A stretch of DNA of 64,000 nt from an uncultured Pelagibacteraceae bacterium. Lineage in GTDB: Bacteria > Pseudomonadota > Alphaproteobacteria > Pelagibacterales > Pelagibacteraceae. Below, piece by piece: positions 21,745-31,703 of the stretch (its first letter is position 1; every line of letters begins with the position of its first letter). Below the pieces are notes generated by a model. That model made no database searches and was not told the origin of the DNA. It saw only the letters and a list, made by a program, of their open reading frames with translations. The stretch spans positions 1 to 64,000 of the forward strand of contig CACKGP010000005.1 of NCBI GenBank assembly GCA_902599805.1, read 5' to 3'. The position numbers and the translations under genes are program-made.

Positions 21745-23631
21745 ATGAAAACCAAACTAATAACTAAGTCATTTGAACGTCTTTTAGATAAAGGTGTTCA
21801 CAGGGGTTTTATTACATATGAAGAACTTGGAAAATCACTAGGTAAAAGAAATAGTTCACAAGAAAACCTAGAAAAAGCTTTAGTTGTTCTTTTTGATAAA
21901 AAAGTCACATTAGTTTCAAAAAAGTCTGAATTTCAATCACTTAAGAAAAAAGAGATCAACCAAGCTGACTCTGAAAAATCCTCAGAAAAAAGCGATGATC
22001 CAATTAGAATGTACTTACGGGAAATGGGTGGAGTTGAACTTCTATCCCGTGATGGAGAAATCGCAATAGCGAAAAGAATAGAGGCAGGAAAAAATGTTAT
22101 GATCAATGCTCTTACTCAAAGTCCTCTGATTTCAAAAAAAATCTTTGAGTGGAAAGATCAGCTTGAAAAAAATGAACTTCTGGTTAGAGACATTATAGAT
22201 ATTGACTCAACCTATGAAGAATTTGAAAATGATAATTCGGAGGGTGAAAATTTAAAGAAAGTTGCAAAAGAAAAATTAAAAAATAATAATTCAAAAGAAA
22301 AAAAAGATGAGTCAAAAGATAAAAATGATGAGAAAACAGAGGAATATGTTGATCAAAATGATGAATTTAATGTTTCTCTTGCAGCAATGGAAGAGGAAAT
22401 AAAACCTAAAGTAATATCTCTCATTCAAAACCTTTCAAAAAATTACGCTAAACTAAAAAAGTATCAAATAGAAAAACTCAATTGTATTCTCAACTCTCAA
22501 GAGTTATCAGTTTCTAAAAATAAAAATCTCAAAAAAATACAAAGTATCCTAGTCGAAGATTTTGAAAATCTCCAATTAAGCCCTTCTGTTGTTGAGGAAT
22601 TGGTTCAGGCTCACTATAAAGAAAACAAAAAAATATTATCATTAGAAGGCGTCCTACTAAGACTTGCAAATGAAAATAAAATTTCAAGAGAAGAATTTAT
22701 TAAATATTACGTAGGAAATGAAATTAATTCAAAATTTGAAACATTTTTAAAAGAGAATAAAACATGGAAAAATTTTTTTAAGAAACATAAAAAGGAATTC
22801 CACGAAATAAGAGACAGACTTATTGAATTTAGTAAAAAAATAGAATTACCAGTTGGCGAATTTAAATTATTAGTTAAAAGAATACAAAAGGGTGAAAGAG
22901 AGTCTCGAATTGCAAAAAAAGAGATGGTTGAAGCAAATCTGAGGTTAGTAATTTCTATTGCAAAAAAATATACAAATCGTGGTCTACAGTTTTTAGATCT
23001 GATTCAGGAGGGAAACATTGGATTAATGAAAGCAGTTGATAAGTTTGAATACAGACGTGGATATAAATTTTCTACTTATGCTACTTGGTGGATCAGACAG
23101 GCAATTACTAGATCAATAGCAGATCAAGCAAGAACAATTAGAATTCCAGTTCACATGATTGAAACAATCAATAAAATTGTCAGAACACAAAGACAAATAT
23201 TAAGTGAGTTTGGTAGAGAGGCGACACCAGAAGAACTTGCAAAAAAACTGGCTATGCCACTAGAAAAAGTAAGGAAAGTTTTAAAAATTTCCAAAGAACC
23301 TGTATCTCTTGAAACACCAGTGGGCGATGAAGAAGATAGTAGCTTAGGAGATTTCATAGAAGATAAAAACGCTTTACAACCTTTAGACACCGCTATTAGG
23401 TCTAATCTTAGTGAGTCAACAACTAAAATTCTAGCCTCTCTTACACCAAGAGAAGAGAGAGTTCTAAGAATGAGGTTCGGAATTGGAATGAACACTGATC
23501 ATACTTTAGAGGAAGTTGGTTTACAGTTTAATGTTACCAGAGAAAGAATAAGGCAAATAGAGGCAAAAGCTTTGAGAAAGCTTAAACATCCAAGCAGATC
23601 AAAACAATTAAAAAGCTTTTTAGAGAAGTAG
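21745..23631 (+). CDS. rpoD: RNA polymerase sigma-70 factor RpoD
   Basis: [120 protein letters not shown]. Confidence 0.98.
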   Translation: MKTKLITKSFERLLDKGVHRGFITYEELGKSLGKRNSSQENLEKALVVLFDKKVTLVSKKSEFQSLKKKEINQADSEKSSEKSDDPIRMYLREMGGVELLSRDGEIAIAKRIEAGKNVMINALTQSPLISKKIFEWKDQLEKNELLVRDIIDIDSTYEEFENDNSEGENLKKVAKEKLKNNNSKEKKDESKDKNDEKTEEYVDQNDEFNVSLAAMEEEIKPKVISLIQNLSKNYAKLKKYQIEKLNCILNSQELSVSKNKNLKKIQSILVEDFENLQLSPSVVEELVQAHYKENKKILSLEGVLLRLANENKISREEFIKYYVGNEINSKFETFLKENKTWKNFFKKHKKEFHEIRDRLIEFSKKIELPVGEFKLLVKRIQKGERESRIAKKEMVEANLRLVISIAKKYTNRGLQFLDLIQEGNIGLMKAVDKFEYRRGYKFSTYATWWIRQAITRSIADQARTIRIPVHMIETINKIVRTQRQILSEFGREATPEELAKKLAMPLEKVRKVLKISKEPVSLETPVGDEEDSSLGDFIEDKNALQPLDTAIRSNLSESTTKILASLTPREERVLRMRFGIGMNTDHTLEEVGLQFNVTRERIRQIEAKALRKLKHPSRSKQLKSFLEK

Positions 23632-23648
23632 GTCTCTAAAACTGAATC

Positions 23649-25238
23649 ATGATAAAACACCTGTTTGCAAAGTATAAAACATCATTATATTTTTTTTTTT
23701 TAATTTTAATTTCTTTTTGGATAAATCAGTATTATGCATTTATAGGTGTATTACCCATAGATACCTTCTCAACATTTAATTCTGGTTATGACCTTTTGAA
23801 TGGCTCAATCCCATTTAAAGATTATTGGATAATTAAAGGCCCTGTTCTTGATATAGTTCAAGCAATTTTTTTTAAGTTTTTTGGTGTTTCTTGGTTCAGT
23901 TATGCTGCTCACTCTTCAACATTTAATTCAATATTTGCATTAGGAACATTTTTTACATTAAGAAAATTTAAATTAGACTTAAAATATGCATTTATTTACT
24001 CAGCTTTGGCATCTGTTTTAATGTATCCAACTTACGGAACACCTTTTACCGATCATCATGTATCAATTTTTTCAATGTTATCCATATATTCTTTATGTTT
24101 AGCGATTAAAACTAAAAAAAATATTTATTGGTTTTTAATTCCTATTCTTTTATTTATTGGTTTTTTCTGTAAACAAACTCCAATAGGATATTTTGGGATA
24201 TTAATTGGAGCAATATCTATTATATATTTTATATTAAATTTTGATAAAAAAAATTTAATTTATGTTACAGCCGGAACTATATTAATAATTTCAGTTTTTT
24301 TCACACTTATTTTTTCTTATCAAATTCCTACTGAGGATATACTTATACAACATTTTTTATTTCCAATATCGTTAGGTGAGTCACGTTTGGAATGGCTATT
24401 ACCGTTTGAATTTCAAAGGTTTGTTTTGCGACATAAGCTTATTTATATTGCACTATCAATCCCTATATTTTTATTTTTCAATAACATAATCAAAAATTTT
24501 AAAACAATATTAAATCATGATAATTTAATTTTTATTTTACTTATTGGGACATTATTAATTTTTGTAAGTCATCAACTGATGACAATAAATGGAATGTTTA
24601 TCTTCTTTTTAATACCAGTATTTTGTGGATTTTCGCATATATACTCAAATTCTTTTAAAAATAAAAAAAAATTTATAAACTTTTTCTTAATTTTAAGTTT
24701 AATTTCTACAATTTATTATAATCAAAAATATATTAACAAAAGAGATACTTTAGCTTTGAGAGATGCTGACTTAAAAAAGTCAGTGGATGCAATAGTTTTA
24801 AGTAATAAACTCAAAAATTTAAGATGGTTAACACGTCACTACCCTGAAAACCCCAATAAAGAAATTAAAAATTTAAAAGATAGTATAGATATTATTAAAA
24901 ATGATAGTCAAAAAAAAATGATAGTAACAGATTACCAGTTTATCTCAGTTGAATTATCAATTAACGATAACTCAGCTGCAAGGGTATGGTGGAGACATCA
25001 TATATACCCTGATGTAAGTGAAAAATACTTTCAATATTGGAAAAAATTTCTCATAAAAAAAATTGTTCGCGAAAATATAAAAGCAATTTACACTATTCAT
25101 CCACTCGAAGGCGAAAAAGATATTTTTAAGGGTTTAATAAGCAAAGATTGTTATTTTAAAAAAAACCTGAACGAAATTCTAGTTTTACAAACACTTAAAA
25201 AATGTAAAGATTTTGAACTATTTGTGAATTTAAAATAA
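23649..25238 (+). CDS. Multi-pass membrane protein, ArnT/GT39-like glycosyltransferase
   Basis: Hydrophobic multi-TM protein with early FNSGYDLLNGSIPFKDYWIIKGP segment typical of polyprenyl-phosphate-sugar transferase-like families. Confidence 0.55.
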   Translation: MIKHLFAKYKTSLYFFFLILISFWINQYYAFIGVLPIDTFSTFNSGYDLLNGSIPFKDYWIIKGPVLDIVQAIFFKFFGVSWFSYAAHSSTFNSIFALGTFFTLRKFKLDLKYAFIYSALASVLMYPTYGTPFTDHHVSIFSMLSIYSLCLAIKTKKNIYWFLIPILLFIGFFCKQTPIGYFGILIGAISIIYFILNFDKKNLIYVTAGTILIISVFFTLIFSYQIPTEDILIQHFLFPISLGESRLEWLLPFEFQRFVLRHKLIYIALSIPIFLFFNNIIKNFKTILNHDNLIFILLIGTLLIFVSHQLMTINGMFIFFLIPVFCGFSHIYSNSFKNKKKFINFFLILSLISTIYYNQKYINKRDTLALRDADLKKSVDAIVLSNKLKNLRWLTRHYPENPNKEIKNLKDSIDIIKNDSQKKMIVTDYQFISVELSINDNSAARVWWRHHIYPDVSEKYFQYWKKFLIKKIVRENIKAIYTIHPLEGEKDIFKGLISKDCYFKKNLNEILVLQTLKKCKDFELFVNLK

Positions 25239-25247
25239 TTTAATAAA

Positions 25248-26057
25248 ATGTTTAAAATTTTAAAAAAAGTAGAATTTAGGCCTGAAGAAAATAAAATGAG
25301 AAGTGTAGCTGATACACTTAATGCCACGCAAATTTTTAATTCAAGAAAATCAAGCAATTTAAAGTTTTTATTAAAAAAAAGATTTGAATGGATGAATAAA
25401 TTTATTAATAAAAATGATGTCGGCATTGAAGTTGGATCAGGTGCTGGATTTGCAAAGTATTTTATTAAAAATAAAAATCTTAAATTAACAGATTTAAGCA
25501 ATGACTCTCATCTAGATTTTAAAAATATTGATGCGCAAAATACTAAATTCAAAGAGTCTAGTTTTGATTACGTAATTGCTTCTAACATGTTGCATCATGT
25601 TCCTTTCCCAATGAAATTTTTCAGAGAAATGAACAGAATTTTAAAAAAAAATGGAAAATTAATAATTTTTGAACCTTATAGCTCAGTACTTTTGCAATTA
25701 GCTACCTTAATAATGAAACACGAAGGATTTGATTTTACGGTCAATGTTTGGGATGAAAAAATCCCCAAAAGTGATGAGAAAGATGTATGGGCGGGTAATA
25801 TAGCTGTACCCAATTTAATTTTTGATGATAAAGATAAATTCGAAGAAAAAATGGGAAATTATTTCAATATCGAACATGAGGAATTGACGGAATGTTTTAT
25901 TTTTTTAAATTCAGGAGGAGTTACCTCAAAAACATTTTGCATTCCAATGAATAATTTTTTTATGAATATTTTAAACTTTATTGATTCAATATTGATCAAA
26001 ATTTTTCCAAGTTTTTTTTGTCTTGGAAGAAGATTGGTTTTAATTAAAAAAAATTAA
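25248..26057 (+). CDS. SAM-dependent methyltransferase
   Basis: VGIEVGSGAGFAKYF, FDYVIASNMLHHVPFPMKFFREMNRILKKNGKLIIFEP. Confidence 0.78.
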   Translation: MFKILKKVEFRPEENKMRSVADTLNATQIFNSRKSSNLKFLLKKRFEWMNKFINKNDVGIEVGSGAGFAKYFIKNKNLKLTDLSNDSHLDFKNIDAQNTKFKESSFDYVIASNMLHHVPFPMKFFREMNRILKKNGKLIIFEPYSSVLLQLATLIMKHEGFDFTVNVWDEKIPKSDEKDVWAGNIAVPNLIFDDKDKFEEKMGNYFNIEHEELTECFIFLNSGGVTSKTFCIPMNNFFMNILNFIDSILIKIFPSFFCLGRRLVLIKKN

Positions 26058-26061
26058 AATT

Positions 26062-26937
26062 ATGAAAAATTTTACAATAGTAATTCCAGTTTATAATGAC
26101 TGGAATAATTTGAATAGACTCCTTAAAAAGATTAATCTTATTGGTAAAAAAAATAGTTTTAAATTTGATATTCTGGTTATTAATGATTTTTCAACAATCA
26201 AACCAAAAATTAAATTAAAAAAAAATATATATATAAAAAAATTAGGTGTTTTAAATATAGATAAAAATTTAGGAAGTCAAAGAGCGATAGCAGTAGCGTT
26301 GAATTACTTATTCAAAAACAAAAAAAAAATTAAACACGATATAATTATTATGGACGCTGATGGCCAGGATGATCCTAATGTTATTAAAAATTTAATTTAC
26401 ACTTTTAAAAAAAGTTATTCAGATATAGTGGTTGTTGAGAGAACTAACAGAAACGAGCCATTTTGGTTTAAATTTCTTTACTTAATTCACAAAATAATCT
26501 TATTCATATTTACTGGTAATCATATTAAGTTCGGTAATTTCAGTCTAATAAGTTTTAGAAAAATCAAAAATATAATATATAGTAGTGACCTGTGGGCTGC
26601 ATATCCAGCTGCAATAGTAAATAATCTAAACAATATTAAAAGAATTCAAAGTGAAAGAAAAAGAAGATATTCAGGAAATTCAAAGGTGAATTTAATTAAA
26701 CTTTTTGATCATTCAAGCAGAGTATTCTCTGTCTTTAAAAATAAAATTTTGATCGCTTCAATTGTTTATTCCTATGTATTGTATTTTATTTTTGGAGAAG
26801 ATGATTTAATTTTTCATTTTTTCACCATACCAATAATTATTGCAAATCTTTATAATTTTTATATAGACTTTACAAATAAGAAAGACTTTAGAAATAATAC
26901 CAATCTATTAAAAGCTAAATTAAGAAAGATTTTTTAA
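26062..26937 (+). CDS. Family 2 glycosyltransferase
   Basis: FTIVIPVYNDWNNLNRLL, LNIDKNLGSQRAIAVAL, IIIMDADGQDDPNVI. Confidence 0.85.
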   Translation: MKNFTIVIPVYNDWNNLNRLLKKINLIGKKNSFKFDILVINDFSTIKPKIKLKKNIYIKKLGVLNIDKNLGSQRAIAVALNYLFKNKKKIKHDIIIMDADGQDDPNVIKNLIYTFKKSYSDIVVVERTNRNEPFWFKFLYLIHKIILFIFTGNHIKFGNFSLISFRKIKNIIYSSDLWAAYPAAIVNNLNNIKRIQSERKRRYSGNSKVNLIKLFDHSSRVFSVFKNKILIASIVYSYVLYFIFGEDDLIFHFFTIPIIIANLYNFYIDFTNKKDFRNNTNLLKAKLRKIF

Positions 26938-26985
26938 CCAACAATCTTGCTTGGGTGCGAAAAGTGTTATAAACATTCAAATAAA

Positions 26986-27062
26986 GGGCCTGTAGCTCAG
27001 CTGGTTAGAGCAGTACACTCATAATGTATTGGTCCCAGGTTCGAATCCTGGCGGGCCCACCA
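26986..27062 (+). tRNA. tRNA with CAU anticodon, probably tRNA-Ile2 (k2CAU); elongator Met is the alternative
   Basis: gggcctgtagctcagctggttagagcagtacactCATaatgtattggtcccaggttcgaatcctggcgggcccaCCA folds as a cloverleaf, CCA encoded; acceptor stem GGGCC(T)G resembles alphaproteobacterial tRNA-Ile. Confidence 0.9.
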
Positions 27063-27085
27063 TCACTAAATAAAATCAACACTAA

Positions 27086-27688
27086 TTATTTATTTATAAA
27101 TTCTTCTAGTTTAGAGAATAGAGCATTTATATCATTGTTATTTGAACTTAATATAGACGCGAACTCCTCCTTTTGTGTTCTAGCTAGGCTTAGTCCCTCA
27201 ATAATTAAATCTCGTATTAAAGGTTTTTCTGGATTTTTTGTATAAACTCTCCAGTCGATTTTTACCTCAGGTTTTTTATCGGTTTTAACCAACATACTTT
27301 TAACAATTGTGTACTTTTCATTAATTTTCTCAGCAGACAAAACAGTAATTTTTGGATCAGAATAATCAGTAAGTCTTGAGGTAAAACTTTTTAAAAAGTA
27401 ACTCTCAAATACTTTATTATATTCATCAATTTGATCTTCCGTAATTTCTTTCCTTTTTTTTCCTAAAGTGTAATAGCCTATTCCTTTTACATCTACAGTT
27501 TTAAGAGCTATAATAGAGAGTTTTTCAGCTTTAATTTCTTTACTGTCTTGACTATTTAATATTAATTTAGCTTCATCTATAATTTCTGAAATAAACTTCT
27601 CTGGATCTGAACTATATCCAAAAGCTTTAATATTTTGGCAAAAAATTATTATTAAAATCAAGAGAAAAGATGAAAAAATTCTTTTCAT
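27086..27688 (-). CDS. mlaC: MlaC/Tgt2-family phospholipid-binding protein
   Basis: Signal peptide then FESYFLKSFTSRLTDYSDPKITVLSAEKINEKYTIVKSMLVKTDKKPEVKIDWRVY...RDLIIEGLSLARTQKEEFASIL. Confidence 0.82.
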   Translation of the reverse strand: MKRIFSSFLLILIIIFCQNIKAFGYSSDPEKFISEIIDEAKLILNSQDSKEIKAEKLSIIALKTVDVKGIGYYTLGKKRKEITEDQIDEYNKVFESYFLKSFTSRLTDYSDPKITVLSAEKINEKYTIVKSMLVKTDKKPEVKIDWRVYTKNPEKPLIRDLIIEGLSLARTQKEEFASILSSNNNDINALFSKLEEFINK

Positions 27689-27698
27689 AAACTAAATA

Positions 27699-28484
27699 TT
27701 ATTGATTATCAATTTCTTCCCAATCACTATCATCTTGCTCCTTATCGGCGATTGGTGCATTTGATATTTTTTGAGCTCTGTTTTGAAGATAAAGACTTTT
27801 TACAGAAGCATAAAAATCTATCGAATTATTTTGTAAGCTTTCAATAGACTCAATATTTTTTGATCTAAAATCCACTGCGTCTGTACCTTTGTAATAAAAA
27901 TAGTTATGTTCCTGAAGATTATCATTTCCAACAACCATATCTGTTTCAGTATTGTGAGTTACTTGATAAACAGGATCAAGGAAAACATTGCCGACCATTC
28001 CAAGCGCATCACGCGCTGTGGTTGGACCTAATATCGGAAGAACAAAATAACATCCTGTGTCTGCTCCCCACACACCTAATGTTTGTCCGAAATCTTCTCT
28101 ACTTTTCTTTTCAAACCCCATTTTAGTTGCTGGATCAAAAATTCCTAAAATTCCAACTGTTGTGTTAACGGCAAATCTTCCAGCAGTATTTGTTGCACCC
28201 TTGAAGTCTCCTTGTAATATATTATTTGATAAAGTTAATAATGATCTCAGGTTTCCAACAAAGTTACTTGAACCCTTTCTTATTGGAATTGGTAAAGCTC
28301 TATAGCCTTTGGCGACTGGTTTAAAAATAGCATTGTCCAGAGCCATATTGAATTTAAGCGTGCCTCTGCTTAATTTTTCAAAACACTCGTTCGCAGTATA
28401 TTTTTCTTCCGCAAAAGAGTTAAACGAACATGAAAGCAAAAACGCTAATGTAAAAACAAATGTTTTTATAGGTTTTAGACGCAT
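27699..28484 (-). CDS. mlaA: MlaA/VacJ-family outer-membrane lipoprotein
   Basis: Lipobox-like LLSC; ALDNAIFKPVAKGYRALPIPIRKGSSNFVGNLRSLLTLSNNILQGDFKGATNTAGRFAVNTTVGILGIFDPATKMG; GCYFVLPILGPTTARDALG. Confidence 0.9.
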   Translation of the reverse strand: MRLKPIKTFVFTLAFLLSCSFNSFAEEKYTANECFEKLSRGTLKFNMALDNAIFKPVAKGYRALPIPIRKGSSNFVGNLRSLLTLSNNILQGDFKGATNTAGRFAVNTTVGILGIFDPATKMGFEKKSREDFGQTLGVWGADTGCYFVLPILGPTTARDALGMVGNVFLDPVYQVTHNTETDMVVGNDNLQEHNYFYYKGTDAVDFRSKNIESIESLQNNSIDFYASVKSLYLQNRAQKISNAPIADKEQDDSDWEEIDNQ

Positions 28485-28507
28485 TTTTTATGATATATAT
28501 GTTTTTG

Positions 28508-29212
28508 ATGGAAATTACCAAATTTTATTCACCAAATTTTGACAAAAAAAAAAGGCTTAACAAAAATATTACAGCAATAATCATACATTATACTGGAATG
28601 CAATCTGAGCGAGAATCAATAAAAAGACTTACTTCTATGAAATCAAAAGTGAGCTGTCATTATTTAATAAATAGATCGGGTAAAATTTTTAAAATGGTTA
28701 AAGAGGAAAATGTTGCCTGGCATGCAGGCAAATCAATGTGGGGAAAATACAAAAATTTAAATGAAAATTCTATAGGTATTGAGCTTGTAAATAAAGGTCA
28801 TCAATATGGATATCAAAATTATACAAAAAAACAGATAAATAAATTAGTTTTGTTATGCAAATACTTAATAAAAAAATACAAAATTAATAAAAGGCTAATT
28901 TTGGGTCATTCTGACATTGCCCCATTAAGAAAAATTGATCCAGGTGAGAAATTTCCATGGAAGTATTTGTCGTCAAAGGGGATCGGAATTTATCCAAAAA
29001 AAATATTACTTAAAAAAAAAAATTATCCTAAACTTCAATTTAAAAGGTTTTTAAAAAATCTACACACAATTGGATACAGATATTTAAATACGAACTTAAA
29101 GAAAAAAATAATCAAAAATTTTCAAAGAAGGTTTAGGCAAAGAAAAATAAACGGTATTTTGGATCTAGAAACTATGAAAATAAGCCAATTTTTATCTAAA
29201 AATCAAAAATAG
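28508..29212 (+). CDS. N-acetylmuramoyl-L-alanine amidase (AmiD/AmpD-like, Amidase_2)
   Basis: ITAIIIHYTGMQ, SCHYLINRSGKIFKMVKEENVAWHAGKSMW, NSIGIELVNKGHQYGY, LILGHSDIAPLRKIDPGEKFPW. Confidence 0.87.
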   Translation: MEITKFYSPNFDKKKRLNKNITAIIIHYTGMQSERESIKRLTSMKSKVSCHYLINRSGKIFKMVKEENVAWHAGKSMWGKYKNLNENSIGIELVNKGHQYGYQNYTKKQINKLVLLCKYLIKKYKINKRLILGHSDIAPLRKIDPGEKFPWKYLSSKGIGIYPKKILLKKKNYPKLQFKRFLKNLHTIGYRYLNTNLKKKIIKNFQRRFRQRKINGILDLETMKISQFLSKNQK

Positions 29213-29245
29213 CTTGATTTTTACATTATTAGCTCTATAGCGGTA

Positions 29246-29612
<367 letters not shown>

Positions 29613-29700
29613 CACCTTAAATGTTCATGTTTTGTATCCATAAATCTCCTAAAGGTAAAAAAACTTATTAACAAATAAGTATTGACTACAATATAATATA

Positions 29701-29725
29701 CCCATAGTATCCCATGAATTCCCAT
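29701..29725 (-). promoter_or_regulatory. MraZ-box-like triple repeat upstream of mraZ
   Basis: cccatagtatcccatgaattcccat: three CCCAT copies at exact 10-bp period; minus strand reads ATGGG-aattc-ATGGG-atact-ATGGG (TGGGN with 5-nt spacers), 38 nt before the mraZ ATG. Confidence 0.7.
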
Positions 29726-29762
29726 ATAGAGGGAATTGGGAGATTTTAAAGAAAGATGAAAT

Positions 29763-30227
29763 ATGTTTCTGTCAAGTTACGAAAACAAATTAGACAAAAA
29801 GGGAAGGGTGTCAGTGCCATCTAGTTTCAGAGCTTATTTGAATTCCATGGGTTATAACGGATTTATTACATATCCCTCTTTTAATCATGCCGCATTAGAC
29901 GGATGCGCACAAGACAGAATTGAAAAATTATCTGAAAGTATAGACTCTTTAGGACCTTTTGAGGATAAAAGAGATTACTTTGCAACATCAGTTTTATCAC
30001 AGAGTATAAACTTAAATTTTGATAGTGAAGGTAGGGTATCGATTCCAGATAAACTTCTAAACCACGCTAAAATTAGATCTTCCATAATATTTGTTGGATT
30101 AGGAAAAGTTTTTCAAATGTGGGATCCTAAATTATTTTTAAATTTTCAATCAAAAGCAAGAAAAAAATCTTACTTAAATAGATCTGCTTTAAAATGGGAT
30201 AACAAATTTAAAAAGGAGGGTGTATGA
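29763..30227 (+). CDS. mraZ: Division/cell wall cluster transcriptional regulator MraZ
   Basis: FLSSYENKLDKKGRVSVPSSFRAYL ... INLNFDSEGRVSIPDKLLNHAKI..IIFVGLGKVFQMWDP (two SpoVT/AbrB-like halves). Confidence 0.93.
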   Translation: MFLSSYENKLDKKGRVSVPSSFRAYLNSMGYNGFITYPSFNHAALDGCAQDRIEKLSESIDSLGPFEDKRDYFATSVLSQSINLNFDSEGRVSIPDKLLNHAKIRSSIIFVGLGKVFQMWDPKLFLNFQSKARKKSYLNRSALKWDNKFKKEGV

Positions 30228-31690
30228 CAATTAATATCGGTGGTGGAGAATTAAAAGAACTTAAACCTAGAATTTTAGTTATGGGTGTAGGTGGTGCTGG
30301 CGGAAACGCAATTAATGCCATGATCGATGATGGAATGCAAGGTGTAGAGTTTGTGGCTGTAAATACAGATGCACAAGATTTAAAAAATAATAAAGCTGAT
30401 GCAAAAATCCAGATTGGAATGAATTTAACAAAAGGTCTTGGTGCAGGTGCAAAACATGATATTGGTCAGGCAGCCGCAGATGAGTCTTTAAACGAGATAG
30501 TTACATATTTGCAGGGTGCTAACATGGTTTTTATAACTGCTGGAATGGGTGGCGGAACAGGCACAGGAGCTTCTCACGTCATTGCAAGAGCAGCAAAAGA
30601 ATTAAATATTTTAACTGTTGGAGTTATCACTCTTCCATTTTCCTATGAAGGTCCAAAAAGAATGAGAAGAGCACACGAAGGATGGAATCATTTGAGAAAA
30701 CATTTAGATGCATCTATAGTAGTGCCTAATCAAAATCTTTTCAAAATAGCTAATGAAGCTACTACTTTTGAGAATTCTTTCTTACTATCAAACAATGTTT
30801 TGAAACAAGGTGTAAGAAGTATAACTGATTTAATGGTTCGACCAGGATTGATTAACTTAGATTTTGCTGACGTTGAAACAGTTATGAGTTCTATGGGTAA
30901 AGCAATGATGGGAACTGGAGAAGCTGAAGGTGAGAATAGAGCTTTGGCTGCAACTGAGTCAGCATTAAACAATCCTTTAATTGATGATTATTCTTTAAAG
31001 GGCGCTAAGGGACTTTTAGTAAATATTACTGGCGGTGATGACATAAAACTTTTCGAAGTTGATCAAGCTGTTAATAAAATTAGATCAGAAGTTGACCCTG
31101 AGGCAGAATTAATATTTGGAGCAATAAAAGATGAGAGTTTAAGTGGAAAAATGAGAGTTTCTATTGTTGCGACTGCTCTTGATGGAGAAACTCCCGAGTC
31201 GAGATCTGTTGTTAATATGGTTCACAGAATTCATAATAGGAATACTGGTTACTCGGAAAAGAATTTTAATACCAATAATAACATTCCTGTCTCACCAAGT
31301 TTTGAAACAATTCAGGGTTCAACAGCTTTAAAATTAGATAACGAAATAAAAACAGAATTAGAGCCGATCCATGAGGGCAAACAAGAGGCTACAAGCACAA
31401 ATGATTTAGAAGCTGGAGTATCACTCGATAATGCTTCCTATCTAGAGAACAATATTAGTCAAGAGCATACTCATAAAGATGAAGTTCAAGAGGAAGTAGT
31501 TATTGATGATATTTCAATTTATGAGGAAAAACCTGCTGAAAATTTAGAGACAAGTTCAAACGAAGTCCCCCAATTATTTTCTGATGAAGTTAATCCTTCT
31601 ACTTCATCAGAAGATAATGTAAGTGAAAATCTTAAGAACGAGGAAGAGGAATTCGAGATTCCAGCGTTTTTACGTAAACAAAAATTTTAA
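30224..31690 (+). CDS. ftsZ: Cell division protein FtsZ
   Basis: GVGGAGGNAINAMI, FITAGMGGGTGTGASHVIA, NLDFADVETVM; C-terminal peptide EIPAFLRKQ. AGGAGG Shine-Dalgarno at 30214-30219. Confidence 0.97.
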   Translation: MTINIGGGELKELKPRILVMGVGGAGGNAINAMIDDGMQGVEFVAVNTDAQDLKNNKADAKIQIGMNLTKGLGAGAKHDIGQAAADESLNEIVTYLQGANMVFITAGMGGGTGTGASHVIARAAKELNILTVGVITLPFSYEGPKRMRRAHEGWNHLRKHLDASIVVPNQNLFKIANEATTFENSFLLSNNVLKQGVRSITDLMVRPGLINLDFADVETVMSSMGKAMMGTGEAEGENRALAATESALNNPLIDDYSLKGAKGLLVNITGGDDIKLFEVDQAVNKIRSEVDPEAELIFGAIKDESLSGKMRVSIVATALDGETPESRSVVNMVHRIHNRNTGYSEKNFNTNNNIPVSPSFETIQGSTALKLDNEIKTELEPIHEGKQEATSTNDLEAGVSLDNASYLENNISQEHTHKDEVQEEVVIDDISIYEEKPAENLETSSNEVPQLFSDEVNPSTSSEDNVSENLKNEEEEFEIPAFLRKQKF

Positions 31691-31703
31691 AACAGAAGGT
31701 AAG

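Noticed and set aside
23151-23495. 114-aa minus-strand ORF within rpoD
   Set aside because: Antisense to the conserved sigma region; shadow ORF.
25151-25501. 116-aa minus-strand ORF across the glycan cassette
   Set aside because: Antisense to two better-supported ORFs.
27024-27245. 73-aa ORF starting inside the tRNA
   Set aside because: Overlaps tRNA and is antisense to mlaC.
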